Positions 7,306-16,522 of a stretch of 64,000 nt of DNA are shown in pieces. The stretch lies in the NCBI RefSeq assembly GCF_013371465.1, contig NZ_JABWDU010000002.1, positions 971,666 through 1,035,665 of the forward strand. The letters are read 5' to 3'. Source of the DNA: Ensifer oleiphilus. Lineage in GTDB: Bacteria; Pseudomonadota; Alphaproteobacteria; Rhizobiales; Rhizobiaceae. The notes beneath the pieces are model-generated. The model was given only the letters and a program-made list of their open reading frames with translations. It was not told where the DNA came from and ran no database searches. Numbering within the stretch: the first letter of the stretch is position 1; every line of letters starts with the position of its first letter. A program made the translations under genes and the position numbers.

Positions 7306-8856
7306 CTACGGGTCCATGGCTGTGCTCGGCACCAGATCAGGGTCCTCGGCGGCACTTTCCACAACGTCCGTGCCCTTGCCAAGGTACAGAAAGACGATCA
7401 CGGCCGTTGCCGCGGTAATGGCCGTCAACAGCCAGAGCAACGCGCCGAACGCATCGCCATAGGCCTGAAACAGGACAACGCGCTCGATCGACGGCACGAC
7501 GCTGGCGGCCGCAGCCACGTTGCCGGTGACGAGCCTTTGGGCGATACCGGCGGCGTTGGCGCCCGCCGCCGAAGCCAGGTTCATCTGCGTAAAGGCCGAC
7601 AGAAGCGCCGTCACCACCGCAAGCGCGACCCCTTCACCGGCAACGCGGGTGGTGCTGAAGATGCCTGTCGCCATGCCAGCGCGCTCCTTCGGCACGACGC
7701 TGACGGCAAGACCGTCCATCAGGCCCCAGGGCAGGCTGATGCCGATACCGATGGTGATCAAGGGCGCGACCAACAGCGCCGGCTGGGTCCCCACCGGAAA
7801 CTGGCCGAGCCAGGCAAGGCCGGCCGCCGACACCAGCAGGCCGGTCCCGCAGATGGCTGCCGGCGCGAACCAGCGCGTCAACAGACCCGCGGCGATCGGC
7901 AGGACGAGAAGCGGCGCCGACAACGCAATCATCATCCGCCCCCCGTCGATTTCGCTTGCGCCTTCGATACCGATAAACCGCACAGGCAGGAGAATAAGCA
8001 GCACGACGAAACCATAGGCAGGCGCTGCGGCCAGCAACTGTACGCCAACAAAGCGAGGGTATCTGAACAGCGAAAGATCCAGCATCGGCTGTGCCACGGA
8101 GCGCTCGATCCGGTAGAAGATGAAGAAGAAGACGGCAGCGGCGGCCAACACTGCCAGGACAAGCGGATCGCTCCAACCGGCCTCAGGCATCTGCAGGATG
8201 CCGAAGGTCAGGAACGCCAGCGCGAGTGTGAATGTTGCCGCCCCCTTCCAATCGAGCCCCCCGGCATTCGGATCGCGTGTTTCCCTCAAAAAGATGCCAC
8301 CGAGCACAAGGGCAAAGACCGCAAGTGCAACAACGAGCAGAAAGATCGCCGGCCAGCCGAATGCCTCGACCACGAGGCCGGACGCGATCGGGCCGAAGGC
8401 GAGGCCCACGCCGAAACTCGCACCGACGATACTGAACGCCCGCAGCCGCTCGCCCTCTTCAAATTCCTGCGCCAGCGATGCCATTCCGCCGGAAAAGGCG
8501 GCTGCGGCGCCGACACCCTGCAGGGCTCTCAGACCATCGAACCAGACGATGTCGCCGGCAAAGGCGAGGCCGAGCGAGAATAGCCCGAAGGCTGCAAGCC
8601 CGCCAAGGAACATGCGCTTGCGGCCATAGGCATCGGCAAGCGCGCCTGCGGCCATTAAAGTGCTGCCGAAGGTCAGCATGAAGGCGTTGGTGACCCAATT
8701 CAGCGCCAGCGGGCTTCCACCCAGCGTCCGGCTGATTGCGGGCAGCGCGACGGCCGGTCCGGTGAAGGTCAGCGGCATCGCGGCTGCGGCACAGCAGACC
8801 GCCACAAGAACGCACAACCGTTCGGCGTTACCCCTACTCCTGGTGTTTTCTCTCAT
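7306..8856 (-). CDS. MFS transporter, DHA2 (14-helix) drug/proton antiporter type
   Basis: A 516-residue inner-membrane protein with about 14 hydrophobic segments and the DHA2 layout of multidrug exporters. The motif between helices 2 and 3 reads ADAYGRKRMF. The motif in helix 5 follows GASFGVGLAFGPIASG (motif C, antiporters). The start MRENTRSRGNAERL at 8856 was preferred to an ATG 22 codons upstream because the extra residues are not membrane-like. It is divergent from a LysR regulator gene 182 bp away, a common arrangement for a pump and its regulator. Substrate unknown. Confidence 0.85.
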   Translation of the reverse strand: MRENTRSRGNAERLCVLVAVCCAAAAMPLTFTGPAVALPAISRTLGGSPLALNWVTNAFMLTFGSTLMAAGALADAYGRKRMFLGGLAAFGLFSLGLAFAGDIVWFDGLRALQGVGAAAAFSGGMASLAQEFEEGERLRAFSIVGASFGVGLAFGPIASGLVVEAFGWPAIFLLVVALAVFALVLGGIFLRETRDPNAGGLDWKGAATFTLALAFLTFGILQMPEAGWSDPLVLAVLAAAAVFFFIFYRIERSVAQPMLDLSLFRYPRFVGVQLLAAAPAYGFVVLLILLPVRFIGIEGASEIDGGRMMIALSAPLLVLPIAAGLLTRWFAPAAICGTGLLVSAAGLAWLGQFPVGTQPALLVAPLITIGIGISLPWGLMDGLAVSVVPKERAGMATGIFSTTRVAGEGVALAVVTALLSAFTQMNLASAAGANAAGIAQRLVTGNVAAAASVVPSIERVVLFQAYGDAFGALLWLLTAITAATAVIVFLYLGKGTDVVESAAEDPDLVPSTAMDP

Positions 8857-8939
8857 ATCTGTCAGTCCGCTGTGTTCGAGCAAAGGAAAGACCTGCCTGC
8901 GCACGCAAGGTGGGCCGGCCAAATGGTCTACGTCAGTGA

Positions 8940-8964
8940 CTATCGATTGACTTGATCAGGATAG
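8940..8964. promoter_or_regulatory. Possible LysR-type operator between pump and regulator
   Basis: CTATC (8940-8944) and GATAG (8960-8964) form an interrupted inverted repeat in the 182-bp divergent gap. This resembles a dyad of the ATC-N-GAT kind bound by LysR proteins. Short arms make it tentative. Confidence 0.25.
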
Positions 8965-9038
8965 ATTGGACACAATGAGCGGAAAATGCCGCCGATGTTC
9001 CGGGCATGGCGGAACAGAACGCTCGAATAGGAGAGACG

Positions 9039-9962
9039 ATGGATCGCTTGAGCGGACTGACGGCCTTTGTGCGAACCGCCGACCTCGGCAGTTTTGTCGC
9101 TGCCGGTCGCGTGCTCGGCCTCTCTGCTTCGGCCATCGGCAAGGCGGTGACGGGACTTGAGAAGCAGCTCGGTGTCCGCCTCTTTCAACGCTCGACCAGA
9201 AGCCTCCGGCTGACGGACGAAGGCCGGTTGTTTCACGAGCGCTGCCGCCGGGTGCTTGACGATCTAGACGATGCCGAGGCATCGCTCGCCCAGGCTGTTG
9301 CCGCCCCGCGCGGGCGCCTGCGCGTCAGCGTTCCGATCGTCAGCTATCACCTGCTGTTGCCAGTGCTTCCTGAATTCGTCGAGCGTTACCCCGAGGTCGA
9401 ACTCGACCTCGACTTCAACGATCGAATCGTCGACTTGATCGATGAGGAGGTCGATGTCGCCATTCGCAGCGGCGACCTGCCCGACTCCCGGCTGATGTCG
9501 CGAGCGCTCAGGCCGTTTCGGCTGCTGCTGTGTGCCGCACCGTCCTACCTCGCCGACCGCGGCATCCCTGAATGCCCGCGGGATCTCGACGGCCACCGGG
9601 CAATCCGGTTCCGGTTTCCCAACAGCCGCAAGCTACAGGACTGGCCGATCGTTATACAGGGTCCCGTCACCTTGCCGCCGATGCAGACGGTTCTGACCTG
9701 CAACAATATGGAGGCCCTGCGTGGCGCGGTGATCAGCGGCCTCGGTATCGGCTGCATGCCCGACTTTCTGGCGCGCGGACCGCTTGGCGATGGCACGCTC
9801 AAGACCGTGCTCGATGCCCATCTCGATGCGCCCGGCCAGTTCCATCTTCTCTGGCCATCGAACCGGCATCTGTCGCCGAAGGTCCGCGTCTTCGTCGATT
9901 TCCTCAGTGAGCGGCTGTTTGCCGACCGCTGTCAAATTCCTGATGCGCCAAGCGTCCTGTGA
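9039..9962 (+). CDS. LysR-family transcriptional regulator
   Basis: A 307-residue DNA-binding regulator. The N-terminal winged helix-turn-helix (residues 1-60) includes AFVRTADLGSFVAAGRVLGL and SAIGKAVTGLEKQLGVRLFQR. The effector-binding domain (about 90-290) is of the CrgA/DmlR type, with EVDVAIRSGDLPDSRLMSR. AGGAGAG precedes the ATG at 9039; 11 codons upstream are open but lack a ribosome site. It is divergent from the MFS pump, which it probably controls together with itself. Confidence 0.9.
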   Translation: MDRLSGLTAFVRTADLGSFVAAGRVLGLSASAIGKAVTGLEKQLGVRLFQRSTRSLRLTDEGRLFHERCRRVLDDLDDAEASLAQAVAAPRGRLRVSVPIVSYHLLLPVLPEFVERYPEVELDLDFNDRIVDLIDEEVDVAIRSGDLPDSRLMSRALRPFRLLLCAAPSYLADRGIPECPRDLDGHRAIRFRFPNSRKLQDWPIVIQGPVTLPPMQTVLTCNNMEALRGAVISGLGIGCMPDFLARGPLGDGTLKTVLDAHLDAPGQFHLLWPSNRHLSPKVRVFVDFLSERLFADRCQIPDAPSVL

Positions 9963-9985
9963 AGACGCTGGCAAAATAGCAAACG

Positions 9986-10018
9986 AAAAACGCCGCCCCC
10001 TGGTCAAGGAGGCGGCGC
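9986..10018 (-). terminator. Terminator after trpE(G)
   Basis: Read on the minus strand, GCCGCCTCC pairs with GGGGGCGGC around a 7-nt loop, followed by GTTTTT. It separates convergent trpE(G) and the LysR gene and may work for both. Confidence 0.75.
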
Positions 10019-10038
10019 CGACTGTCTGCAATGGATCT

Positions 10039-12228
10039 TTAAGCAGCCTTGACCTTCGCCCGCTTGGCCAGGTGCGCCACCACGTTTTCGATCATGCGCA
10101 TGCCGGCATCGCCGCCGAGCGTCATGATCGATTCCGGGTGGAACTGAACGGCCGCAACCGGCTCCTTGGTATGCTCGATGCCCATGATCGTGCCATCTTC
10201 GCTTTCGGCGGTGATCATGAAATCGCGCGGCAGGCTCGACGGATCGGCAAAGATCGAGTGGTAGCGACCGACGGTCACTTCCTTGCCGAGGCCGGAAAAG
10301 ACGATGCCGGGCTCCAGCACGCGGATGCGCGAAGGCTTGCCGTGCATCGGGATCGCCAGCTGACGCAGGTCGCCGCCATAGGCCTCGGCCAGTGCCTGTA
10401 GGCCGAGGCAGACGCCGAAGATCGGCAGGTCGCGGGCGCGCGCCTTCTTGATCGTCGCCTTGCAATCGAAATCTTTCGGATTGCCCGGACCTGGCGAAAG
10501 CACGACGAGATCCGGTTTCACCCGGTCGAAGATTTCCTCGGCCACCGGCGTGCGCACCGTCGTCACCGTCGCGCCCGTCTGGCGGAAGTAATTCGCCAGC
10601 GTGTGCACGAAGCTGTCTTCGTGATCGACGAGCAGGATGTTGACGCCAGCACCGACGGCCGCGACGTCGCGGCCGGCCTTGCCGGCATTGGCGGATTTCG
10701 CGTCACGAATGGCTGCAATCATGGCAGAGGCCTTCAGTTCGGTTTCGGCTTCTTCTTCTTCCGGATTTGAATCGTAAAGCAGCGTCGCGCCCGCCCTCAC
10801 CTCGGCAATGCCATCCTTGATGCGGATAGTGCGCAGCGTCAGACCGGTGTTCATGTCGCCGTTGAAGCCGACCATGCCGATGGCGCCACCATACCATGCG
10901 CGCGGGCTCTTCTCGTGGCTCTCGATGAAGCGCATCGCCCAGAGTTTCGGCGCGCCGGTCACCGTTACGGCCCAGGCGTGGCTCAAGAAGCCGTCGAAGG
11001 CGTCCATGTCGTCGCGCAGGCGACCCTCGATGTGGTCGACCGTGTGGATCAGGCGCGAATACATCTCGATCTGGCGGCGACCGATGACCTTGACCGACCC
11101 GGGCACGCACACACGGCTCTTGTCGTTGCGGTCGACGTCCGAGCACATGGTCAGCTCGGATTCGTCCTTCTTGGAGTTCAGGAGCTTCAGGATCTGCTCG
11201 CTGTCGGCGATCGGGTCGTCGCCACGCTTGATCGTGCCCGAGATCGGGCAGGTCTCGATGCGGCGACCGGAGACGCGCACGAACATTTCCGGCGAGGCTC
11301 CGACCAGATATTCCTGGTTTCCCAGATTGATGAAGAAGGAATAGGGCGACGGGTTGATCGCCTTCAACCGGTTGGAGATTTCCGACGGCTTGCTGTCGCA
11401 GCGCTCGAAGAATTTCTGGCCGGGCACAACCTCGAAGAGGTCGCCGCGGCGGAAGCTCTCCTTGGCCTTGACGACGAGTTCGGCATATTCGCCGGGGCGA
11501 TGGTCGCCGTGCGGCGGAATGCTGTCGACAGTCTGGAAGGGTTCGCTTGCGATCTCTTCCGTCTTGCCTTTGGTCGAAGCGCCGTCCTTGGCAAAATCGT
11601 AACGGTCGATCCAGGCCTTGGCGGCGTAGTGGTCGACGACCAGGATTTCGTCGGGCAGGAACAGCACCATGTCGCGCTGGTCGTCCGGGCGCTTCAGCTT
11701 CAGCTCGATCGCATCGAACTGGAAGGCAAGGTCATAACCGAAGGCGCCGTAGAGCCCGAGATTTGCATCCTCTGCCGAATGAAAGAGATTGGTGACGGCC
11801 CGCAGCACGGTAAAGACCGTCGGCATCTTCGAGCGTTCTTCCTCGGTGAAGACGCGGTCGGGTGCGTTGATCGTCAGGTCGAGACGAGTTGTCGTCGACG
11901 AGACGAGCGTGATGTCGGCAACCGTCTTCAGATGGTCTGCGATGATCGACAGCAGCACTTCGCCGCGACCGTTATAGGCTTCGATCCAGAGCGAGCGGCC
12001 GAAGGAGGAAATGCCGAGCGGCGGGTCGACGACGGCGGTATCCCAGCGGGTGTAGCGGCCGGGATATTCGTAGTTGGACGAAAACACCGCGCCGCGGCGC
12101 TCATCCAGCCTGTCGACATAGCTGGATATCGCATCCGCATAGGAGGCCTCGCGCCGCCTGCGGGTAACGACGATGCCGCCCCTGGTGGTATAGCTTTCCG
12201 CGCCGTCTTCGAGAATTGCCGTTGCCAT
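10039..12228 (-). CDS. trpE(G): Fused anthranilate synthase TrpE(G)
   Basis: A 729-residue cytoplasmic enzyme that makes anthranilate from chorismate and glutamine, the first step of tryptophan synthesis. The chorismate-binding TrpE part fills about residues 1-505 ([47 protein letters not shown]). The glutamine amidotransferase TrpG part covers about 520-729, with the triad Cys607 (FGVCLGLQ), His697 and Glu699 (FHPES). The single-chain fusion is a hallmark of Rhizobiaceae. The start at 12228 gives the 729-residue length I recall for the Sinorhizobium protein; 16 codons upstream overlap the attenuator and were dropped. A Trp-codon leader and terminator lie just upstream. Confidence 0.97.
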   Translation of the reverse strand: MATAILEDGAESYTTRGGIVVTRRRREASYADAISSYVDRLDERRGAVFSSNYEYPGRYTRWDTAVVDPPLGISSFGRSLWIEAYNGRGEVLLSIIADHLKTVADITLVSSTTTRLDLTINAPDRVFTEEERSKMPTVFTVLRAVTNLFHSAEDANLGLYGAFGYDLAFQFDAIELKLKRPDDQRDMVLFLPDEILVVDHYAAKAWIDRYDFAKDGASTKGKTEEIASEPFQTVDSIPPHGDHRPGEYAELVVKAKESFRRGDLFEVVPGQKFFERCDSKPSEISNRLKAINPSPYSFFINLGNQEYLVGASPEMFVRVSGRRIETCPISGTIKRGDDPIADSEQILKLLNSKKDESELTMCSDVDRNDKSRVCVPGSVKVIGRRQIEMYSRLIHTVDHIEGRLRDDMDAFDGFLSHAWAVTVTGAPKLWAMRFIESHEKSPRAWYGGAIGMVGFNGDMNTGLTLRTIRIKDGIAEVRAGATLLYDSNPEEEEAETELKASAMIAAIRDAKSANAGKAGRDVAAVGAGVNILLVDHEDSFVHTLANYFRQTGATVTTVRTPVAEEIFDRVKPDLVVLSPGPGNPKDFDCKATIKKARARDLPIFGVCLGLQALAEAYGGDLRQLAIPMHGKPSRIRVLEPGIVFSGLGKEVTVGRYHSIFADPSSLPRDFMITAESEDGTIMGIEHTKEPVAAVQFHPESIMTLGGDAGMRMIENVVAHLAKRAKVKAA

Positions 12229-12274
12229 TCGTCTCGCTCCGTAAATGCCCGGTTTTCCCATGCGGCCAGAATAC

Positions 12275-12304
12275 AAAAAAGCCGCCTCGAAATCTCCGGG
12301 CGGC
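12275..12304 (-). terminator. trpE(G) attenuator terminator
   Basis: On the minus strand GCCGCC pairs with GGCGGC (12299-12304 with 12281-12286) and is followed by six T residues (12275-12280). It lies 37 bp after the leader-peptide stop and 46 bp before the trpE(G) start. This is the expected position of a Trp attenuation terminator. Confidence 0.9.
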
Positions 12305-12341
12305 TTGGTGTCTCAATCACGCATGACTGGTCAAGGCCGCC

Positions 12342-12386
12342 TTAGCGAGCCCACCACCAGATCGAAATGTTGCGTGCATTTGTCAT
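12342..12386 (-). CDS. trpL: Trp leader peptide
   Basis: A 14-codon frame, [14 protein letters not shown], on the minus strand, with three tandem Trp codons (TGG TGG TGG) near the end and TAA at 12344-12342. From memory the S. meliloti peptide is [14 protein letters not shown], so the C-terminal part is the same and the start differs. Ribosome stalling at the Trp codons controls the downstream terminator. The frame is leaderless or nearly so, 9 bp after the -10 box. Confidence 0.9.
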   Translation of the reverse strand: [14 protein letters not shown]

Positions 12387-12395
12387 GGGCGAAAG

Positions 12396-12424
12396 TGTTA
12401 GCGCGGGTTGCGCCCTTGCGCAAG
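12396..12424 (-). promoter_or_regulatory. Promoter of the trp leader and trpE(G)
   Basis: On the minus strand CTTGCG (12424-12419), a 17-bp spacer and CTAACA (12401-12396) fit the S. meliloti housekeeping consensus CTTGAC-N17-CTATAT moderately. The predicted start is at the leader ATG, 9-10 bp downstream. Confidence 0.5.
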
Positions 12425-12505
12425 CGGGAAAAAGCGGCACCGCAAAGGCGAAAGAAAAGGCGGCCACAAGGACCGCCCTTTCGACTGGAGCGTGTCCGCG
12501 ATCGA

Positions 12506-14611
12506 TCAGAACTTGGCCTTCGCGGTGACCAGGAAGGTGCGGCCGCGACCGGTGTCGATCGTGCTGCCGGCAATGGTGCTTGACGACGGGGTATAGGCCT
12601 TGTCGAACAGGTTCGTCACCGTTCCCGTCACCTCGAAGCCATTCTCGAACTTGTAGTTGGCGAAGATATCGACCAGGCCGTAACCCGGAACGGTCGGCGG
12701 TGTGCGGTTGATCGCACCAACGTCAGCGCTGGATACGGCGTAGAAACGCGTGCCGACCGTCAGGCGCTGATCTTCGAGGAAACGCGCGCCGAGCGTGGCG
12801 CTGACAATGTTGTCCGGCAGATAGCTCTGCACGCCAAACCCGTTGACCTGCGATGGCAGCTTGCTGTCGGTATAGGTATAGGCGAGGTCGCCGAACACGA
12901 AGCCTGCATCATAGGCCGCCTGCAATTCGAAACCCTGAACCGTCGAGGTGCCAGGGTTGTTGGCGAAGAAGATCTGTCGGCCACCGTTGAGCAGGACTGC
13001 AGTGATGTAGTTGTCGATCCTGTTGTGGAAGTAATTGGCCTTCACGCGCAGGCTGTCGCTGGAATCGAGCAGGCCGTCGAAGGAGAAGTTGGCGCCGACT
13101 TCCCAGCCCTTGGAGGTTTCAGGCTCCAGGAACGGGTTGGGGAAGAAGGACTGACCGCTCGGACCCGGATGTGTACCACCGGCAAAGGTTTCGTTGACGG
13201 TCGGCGAGCGCGAGGTCTCGGCGTAGGTCACGTAGGGCTGGAACCAGTCGGTCGGGTTGAGTGCCAGCGTGACGCTCGGGTTGAGGCGGCCGTCGGACTT
13301 GTCGACCGAATAAGGGCCTGCCGGAAGTCCAATCGGGTTGCCAGCAACGACAGCGCCCGAGCCGTCGAGGCTGTAGTGGTCCCACCGCAGGCCGGCCGTC
13401 AGGTCGACGATGCCATAGGTGAAGGTCGTGTTGCTGAAGACGCCCGTCGTGGCATTGGTGCCACTGCCGTTGACGCCAGCGCCCGGCCGCGCCGTGCTGT
13501 TGATGACGTCGTAGTCGTCACGGAAATACTCGACGCCGTAGTTGGCCTTGACCGCCACTTCGCCGAGATCGAACAGCGAGGTGTTGGAGATGTCGAAGCC
13601 CTTGCCGGTATCGGTGATGCGGCGACCGGCGGCCGTACCGGCACCGTTCACATCGGTGTCGTACTTCATCTTCAGCCGGTTCCAATAGGCATTGGCGCGG
13701 AAATCGATGAGCTCGTTGTCGGGCGTATAGGAATAGCTCGCCGCCAGCGTCTGGTTCTTCACGTTCTGGAAGTAGGAGTTGGCGAAGAAGTCGTTGTCAT
13801 AGGTGATGCCGCTGAACTTGAAGGTATGATCCTTGTCCGGGGTCACTTCGAACTTCAGCATGCCCGACAGCAGGTCTTCCTCGGTGTAGGGAACCTGAAC
13901 GCCGTTGCCATTGTCGTAGTTGCCCGGATCGGCCTTGCTGATACCGCCCAATACCGAGAAGATGTCGTTGAAGCGATAGGCGCCGATCAGCGATTCCGAC
14001 CAGCCGGCACCGTTGGTGCCGTAGGTGGCGGAGGCAATGCCGCCGTAATTCTTGCCGTCCTGGATCAGGTCTTCGATGTCATAGGTCCGGAAGTTGACCG
14101 AACCGGCGAGCGCGCCACCGCCGACACCGTTGACCGCGCCCCGCGTTACATCGATCTCGGACAGGAATGCCGGATCGAAATAGGCAAAGCCCTGCGCTTC
14201 GTGACCGGTGAAGCGGAAGTTCTGTCGTACGCCGTCGATCATCATGTTGACGCGGCCGGAGCCTTCGAAACCGCGAATGTTGACGGCGACGCCCGGGTTC
14301 TGCGGGTTGTTTGCCGTGGACGTGCCGGGAACGCCGCGCAGCAGGTCGTCGGTTTCAAGTCCGGATTGAAGATCGATCTGGTCGGTCGTCACCACGCTGA
14401 CCGGGCCGGCCTTCGCATAGGGATCGCCGGTGCGCGCGCCCTTGACGACGATTGGCGACAGGAAGGTTTCGCCCTTCTTGGCAGCCTCGGTCTTCTGTTC
14501 GTTTGCCTTCTGCTCGGTCGTCGCGGTCTGCGCGAAGGCACCGGTGGCAGCGGAAAGAGCAAGTGTAGTCGTGCAAGCCAGAAGTGCCAGGCGACGGTGC
14601 CGGTTGAGCAT
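12506..14611 (-). CDS. shmR: TonB-dependent haem/haemoglobin receptor (ShmR-like)
   Basis: A 701-residue outer-membrane beta-barrel receptor that takes up haem, energised by TonB. It has a signal peptide (about residues 1-27, ...AATGAFAQ), a plug domain with the ETFLSPIVVKGAR region and NPGVAVNIRGFEGSGRVNMMIDG, then a barrel ending in the aromatic C-terminal Phe (VTAKAKF). The position beside trpE(G) and the haemoglobin-receptor style match what I recall of Sinorhizobium shmR. AAGGA lies 9 bp before the ATG at 14611; other upstream ATG codons lack a site. An iron-responsive box overlaps the -35 (14736-14750), so induction under low iron is expected. Confidence 0.88.
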   Translation of the reverse strand: MLNRHRRLALLACTTTLALSAATGAFAQTATTEQKANEQKTEAAKKGETFLSPIVVKGARTGDPYAKAGPVSVVTTDQIDLQSGLETDDLLRGVPGTSTANNPQNPGVAVNIRGFEGSGRVNMMIDGVRQNFRFTGHEAQGFAYFDPAFLSEIDVTRGAVNGVGGGALAGSVNFRTYDIEDLIQDGKNYGGIASATYGTNGAGWSESLIGAYRFNDIFSVLGGISKADPGNYDNGNGVQVPYTEEDLLSGMLKFEVTPDKDHTFKFSGITYDNDFFANSYFQNVKNQTLAASYSYTPDNELIDFRANAYWNRLKMKYDTDVNGAGTAAGRRITDTGKGFDISNTSLFDLGEVAVKANYGVEYFRDDYDVINSTARPGAGVNGSGTNATTGVFSNTTFTYGIVDLTAGLRWDHYSLDGSGAVVAGNPIGLPAGPYSVDKSDGRLNPSVTLALNPTDWFQPYVTYAETSRSPTVNETFAGGTHPGPSGQSFFPNPFLEPETSKGWEVGANFSFDGLLDSSDSLRVKANYFHNRIDNYITAVLLNGGRQIFFANNPGTSTVQGFELQAAYDAGFVFGDLAYTYTDSKLPSQVNGFGVQSYLPDNIVSATLGARFLEDQRLTVGTRFYAVSSADVGAINRTPPTVPGYGLVDIFANYKFENGFEVTGTVTNLFDKAYTPSSSTIAGSTIDTGRGRTFLVTAKAKF

Positions 14612-14722
14612 GGACCAATCCTTTGAAATCATGGGCCGGGCTTGCTGGTTGAGCGGCGAACTCAAGGGGCTGGCTGGGCGTGGGGTCGAAAACGTTGCGA
14701 CATTGCGTCGCCTCATTTATGC

Positions 14723-14751
14723 CGCATAAAAAACATGACTATTGTTGTCAA
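14723..14751 (-). promoter_or_regulatory. Promoter of the haem receptor gene
   Basis: On the minus strand a perfect TTGACA (14751-14746) is followed after 17 bp by TATGCG (14728-14723). The start would be near 14716, giving a ~105-nt leader before the ATG at 14611. Confidence 0.6.
14736..14750. promoter_or_regulatory. Iron-responsive operator (RirA-type box)
   Basis: TGA-N9-TCA (TGACTATTGTTGTCA) matches the iron-responsive operator consensus described for rhizobial RirA. It covers the -35 element of the haem receptor promoter, so binding would block polymerase when iron is plentiful. Confidence 0.6.
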
Positions 14752-14904
14752 CATAGAAACGCTTCCCCCACAATTTATGGGATCGTCCCAATTCGGGGCG
14801 TTGCCGAACTGCAACGCTCTTTGCGCAAGGCCGATGAAACCAGATGACCTCCCATGCGTTCCCTTCCTCGGGGCCTGCCCTCACGGACATGTGAAAGGAA
14901 ACGC

Positions 14905-15843
14905 ATGCGTTGCCATATCTCCCTGATTTTCCTGTCGACATTGATCCTCACGGGCGCGAGCCTCCCGAAAACCGGCCCCCTTCCCTCCGACAAACCGCCG
15001 ACCGAAACGCAAGCCGAAGCACCGATACCCGCGCCTGAAAAGAAGCCGGAGACGCCGGCGAAAACGGACGAGGAGAAAAAGCGCGAACCATCGGCGGACG
15101 GCGGGCAGGGCAACGAAGCGCCGACGCCTGATCCGAAGCCGGCTGACGGCAAGGACACCGGAAAACCCGACGACAAGGCAAGCGACGGCAAGAAGAGCGA
15201 CGCCGCCGGTGACGAAAAGGACAAGCCGGCCGACGAAAAAGCGGAGGAGCCCCCGATCACCTACCCGCCGGTCGAGAACGAGAACCCTGTCGAATACGCC
15301 AAATGTGTTTCGGACCTGAAAGCCCTGGGCGCCGTCTTCACCGAAGCCAAGCGGATTGACGATGGCAAGGGCTGCGGTATCGACAAGCCGCTCGATGTCA
15401 CCAGCGTGCTGCCCGACGTCAAGCTGGCGCCAAAAGGGCTGATACGCTGCGAGGCAGCGCTCGCCCTGGCGCGCTGGACGAAGGAAGCGGTGCAGCCGGC
15501 GGCCGACGTGGCCTTTGCAAAGGGCACAACGGTCAAGACGCTGAACCAGGCGTCCACCTATATCTGCCGCCTGCGCAACAATGCGACGACCGGCAAGATT
15601 TCGGAGCATGCGCACGGCAACGCCGTCGACATCGCCTCGTTTACCTTGAGCGACGGCAAGACCATCGAGATCCAGCCGCGCGACGAGGACGGCACCATGA
15701 CCGGCGCCTTCCAGCGGGCGATCACTGCTTCCGCCTGCCTCTATTTCAAGACGGTGCTCGATCCCGGCAGCGATGCGGCGCATGAGACGCACCTGCATCT
15801 CGATGTGATCGAACGCCGGAACGAATACCGCTACTGCCGCTAG
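14905..15843 (+). CDS. Extensin-like C-terminal domain protein, secreted
   Basis: A 312-residue exported protein. A signal peptide (about residues 1-20, HISLIFLSTLILTGAS) leads into a ~100-residue Pro/Lys/Glu/Asp-rich linker of low complexity (about 25-128). An extensin-like C domain fills the rest (EYAKCVSDLKALGA, then SEHAHGNAVDIASF and HETHLHLDV). The His/Asp residues in the last two motifs resemble metal-binding peptidase sites of the VanY/MepA type. The family may therefore act on peptidoglycan in the periplasm. The ATG at 14905 follows AAAGGAAACGC. Its stop overlaps that of the convergent thioesterase gene. Confidence 0.85.
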   Translation: MRCHISLIFLSTLILTGASLPKTGPLPSDKPPTETQAEAPIPAPEKKPETPAKTDEEKKREPSADGGQGNEAPTPDPKPADGKDTGKPDDKASDGKKSDAAGDEKDKPADEKAEEPPITYPPVENENPVEYAKCVSDLKALGAVFTEAKRIDDGKGCGIDKPLDVTSVLPDVKLAPKGLIRCEAALALARWTKEAVQPAADVAFAKGTTVKTLNQASTYICRLRNNATTGKISEHAHGNAVDIASFTLSDGKTIEIQPRDEDGTMTGAFQRAITASACLYFKTVLDPGSDAAHETHLHLDVIERRNEYRYCR

Positions 15844-16292
15844 CTCTCGCTGTGTCCGAGGGCGACGAACTCGCCTTCGAAACGCCCGGCAAGCTCGCCG
15901 CCATCCAGCAACTCCGCGGCAACGACGATGCGGGCTTTGCCCCGACGGTGAAACATGCGCAGGAAACCCGGCCATTGCCCGATGTCCGCAAGGGTTGACC
16001 GCGCGGAAAATGCACCGGCAACAGGCTTCAGATACTCCATCCGGTTGCTCTGGATCACGAGGCGGGCCGGAACGCCGGCACCGCTCAGGCGCACGTGCAG
16101 CAGGGACCAGGCCGAAAGGATCGACAGCGCCGAGGCGCTGCCGCCAAACACCGTCTCGCGATGGTTGATGTTGGGCGCCAGCGGCGCAGACAGCCGCACG
16201 TGCTCTTCCGTCATCTCCTCGACATGAACCTGCATCGCAGCCGACAGGGGAATATGCGCGTGAAGATAGGCTTCAAGGTCCAGCGGGGTCAT
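15840..16292 (-). CDS. YiiD-type thioesterase domain protein
   Basis: A 150-residue cytoplasmic protein with the hot-dog fold of the YiiD C-terminal thioesterase family. The recognisable parts are APLAPNINHRETVFGGSASAL (the helix with the active-site region) and the closing strands. It would hydrolyse an acyl-CoA or acyl-ACP; the substrate is unknown. The start MTPLDLEAYLHAHIP at 16292 was chosen because the 79 codons open upstream read as non-protein-like, Cys/Trp/Arg-rich sequence. The stop codon is interleaved with that of the extensin-like gene in a shared CTAG. Confidence 0.8.
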   Translation of the reverse strand: MTPLDLEAYLHAHIPLSAAMQVHVEEMTEEHVRLSAPLAPNINHRETVFGGSASALSILSAWSLLHVRLSGAGVPARLVIQSNRMEYLKPVAGAFSARSTLADIGQWPGFLRMFHRRGKARIVVAAELLDGGELAGRFEGEFVALGHSES

Positions 16293-16522
16293 GGGCGGCT
16301 CTTTTCCGTTTCGGCTCAAGACGTTGCAATCGCAAGTGGTCACGAGATGAGCACAAGGGCCTCGACACCCACAATAGCCCCGTGCACTTCGCCACCATTC
16401 ACTTCGCATTCCGCGGGGGCATGGGGCAATAAAGGCGGTGCAGCCGCCTTGTAGGATCTGCTTGTGTTTCCCAGATAGCAGTCCAGGCAAATCGAAGTCC
16501 CCCAACGCCCGAGGAACCACCC

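Larger units (their letters stand above)
12275..12386 (-). ncRNA. rnTrpL: trp attenuator sRNA (rnTrpL-like)
   Basis: When transcription stops at the attenuator, an RNA of about 112 nt is released, spanning the leader peptide and the terminator stem. In Sinorhizobium meliloti the equivalent RNA of about this length acts in trans as rnTrpL (RcsR1), and its leader peptide peTrpL has a role of its own in antibiotic response. This is known from the literature as I remember it. Here the start point is inferred from the promoter, which places the first base at or next to the leader ATG (leaderless). Confidence 0.75.

Noticed and set aside
10915-12345. A 476-codon plus-strand frame over trpE(G)
   Set aside because: Antisense shadow of trpE(G), which has full family motifs, leader and terminator.
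16432-16450. A small AAGGCGG/CCGCCTT hairpin upstream of the DUF1993 gene, as an sRNA terminator
   Set aside because: No promoter or transcript candidate around it.
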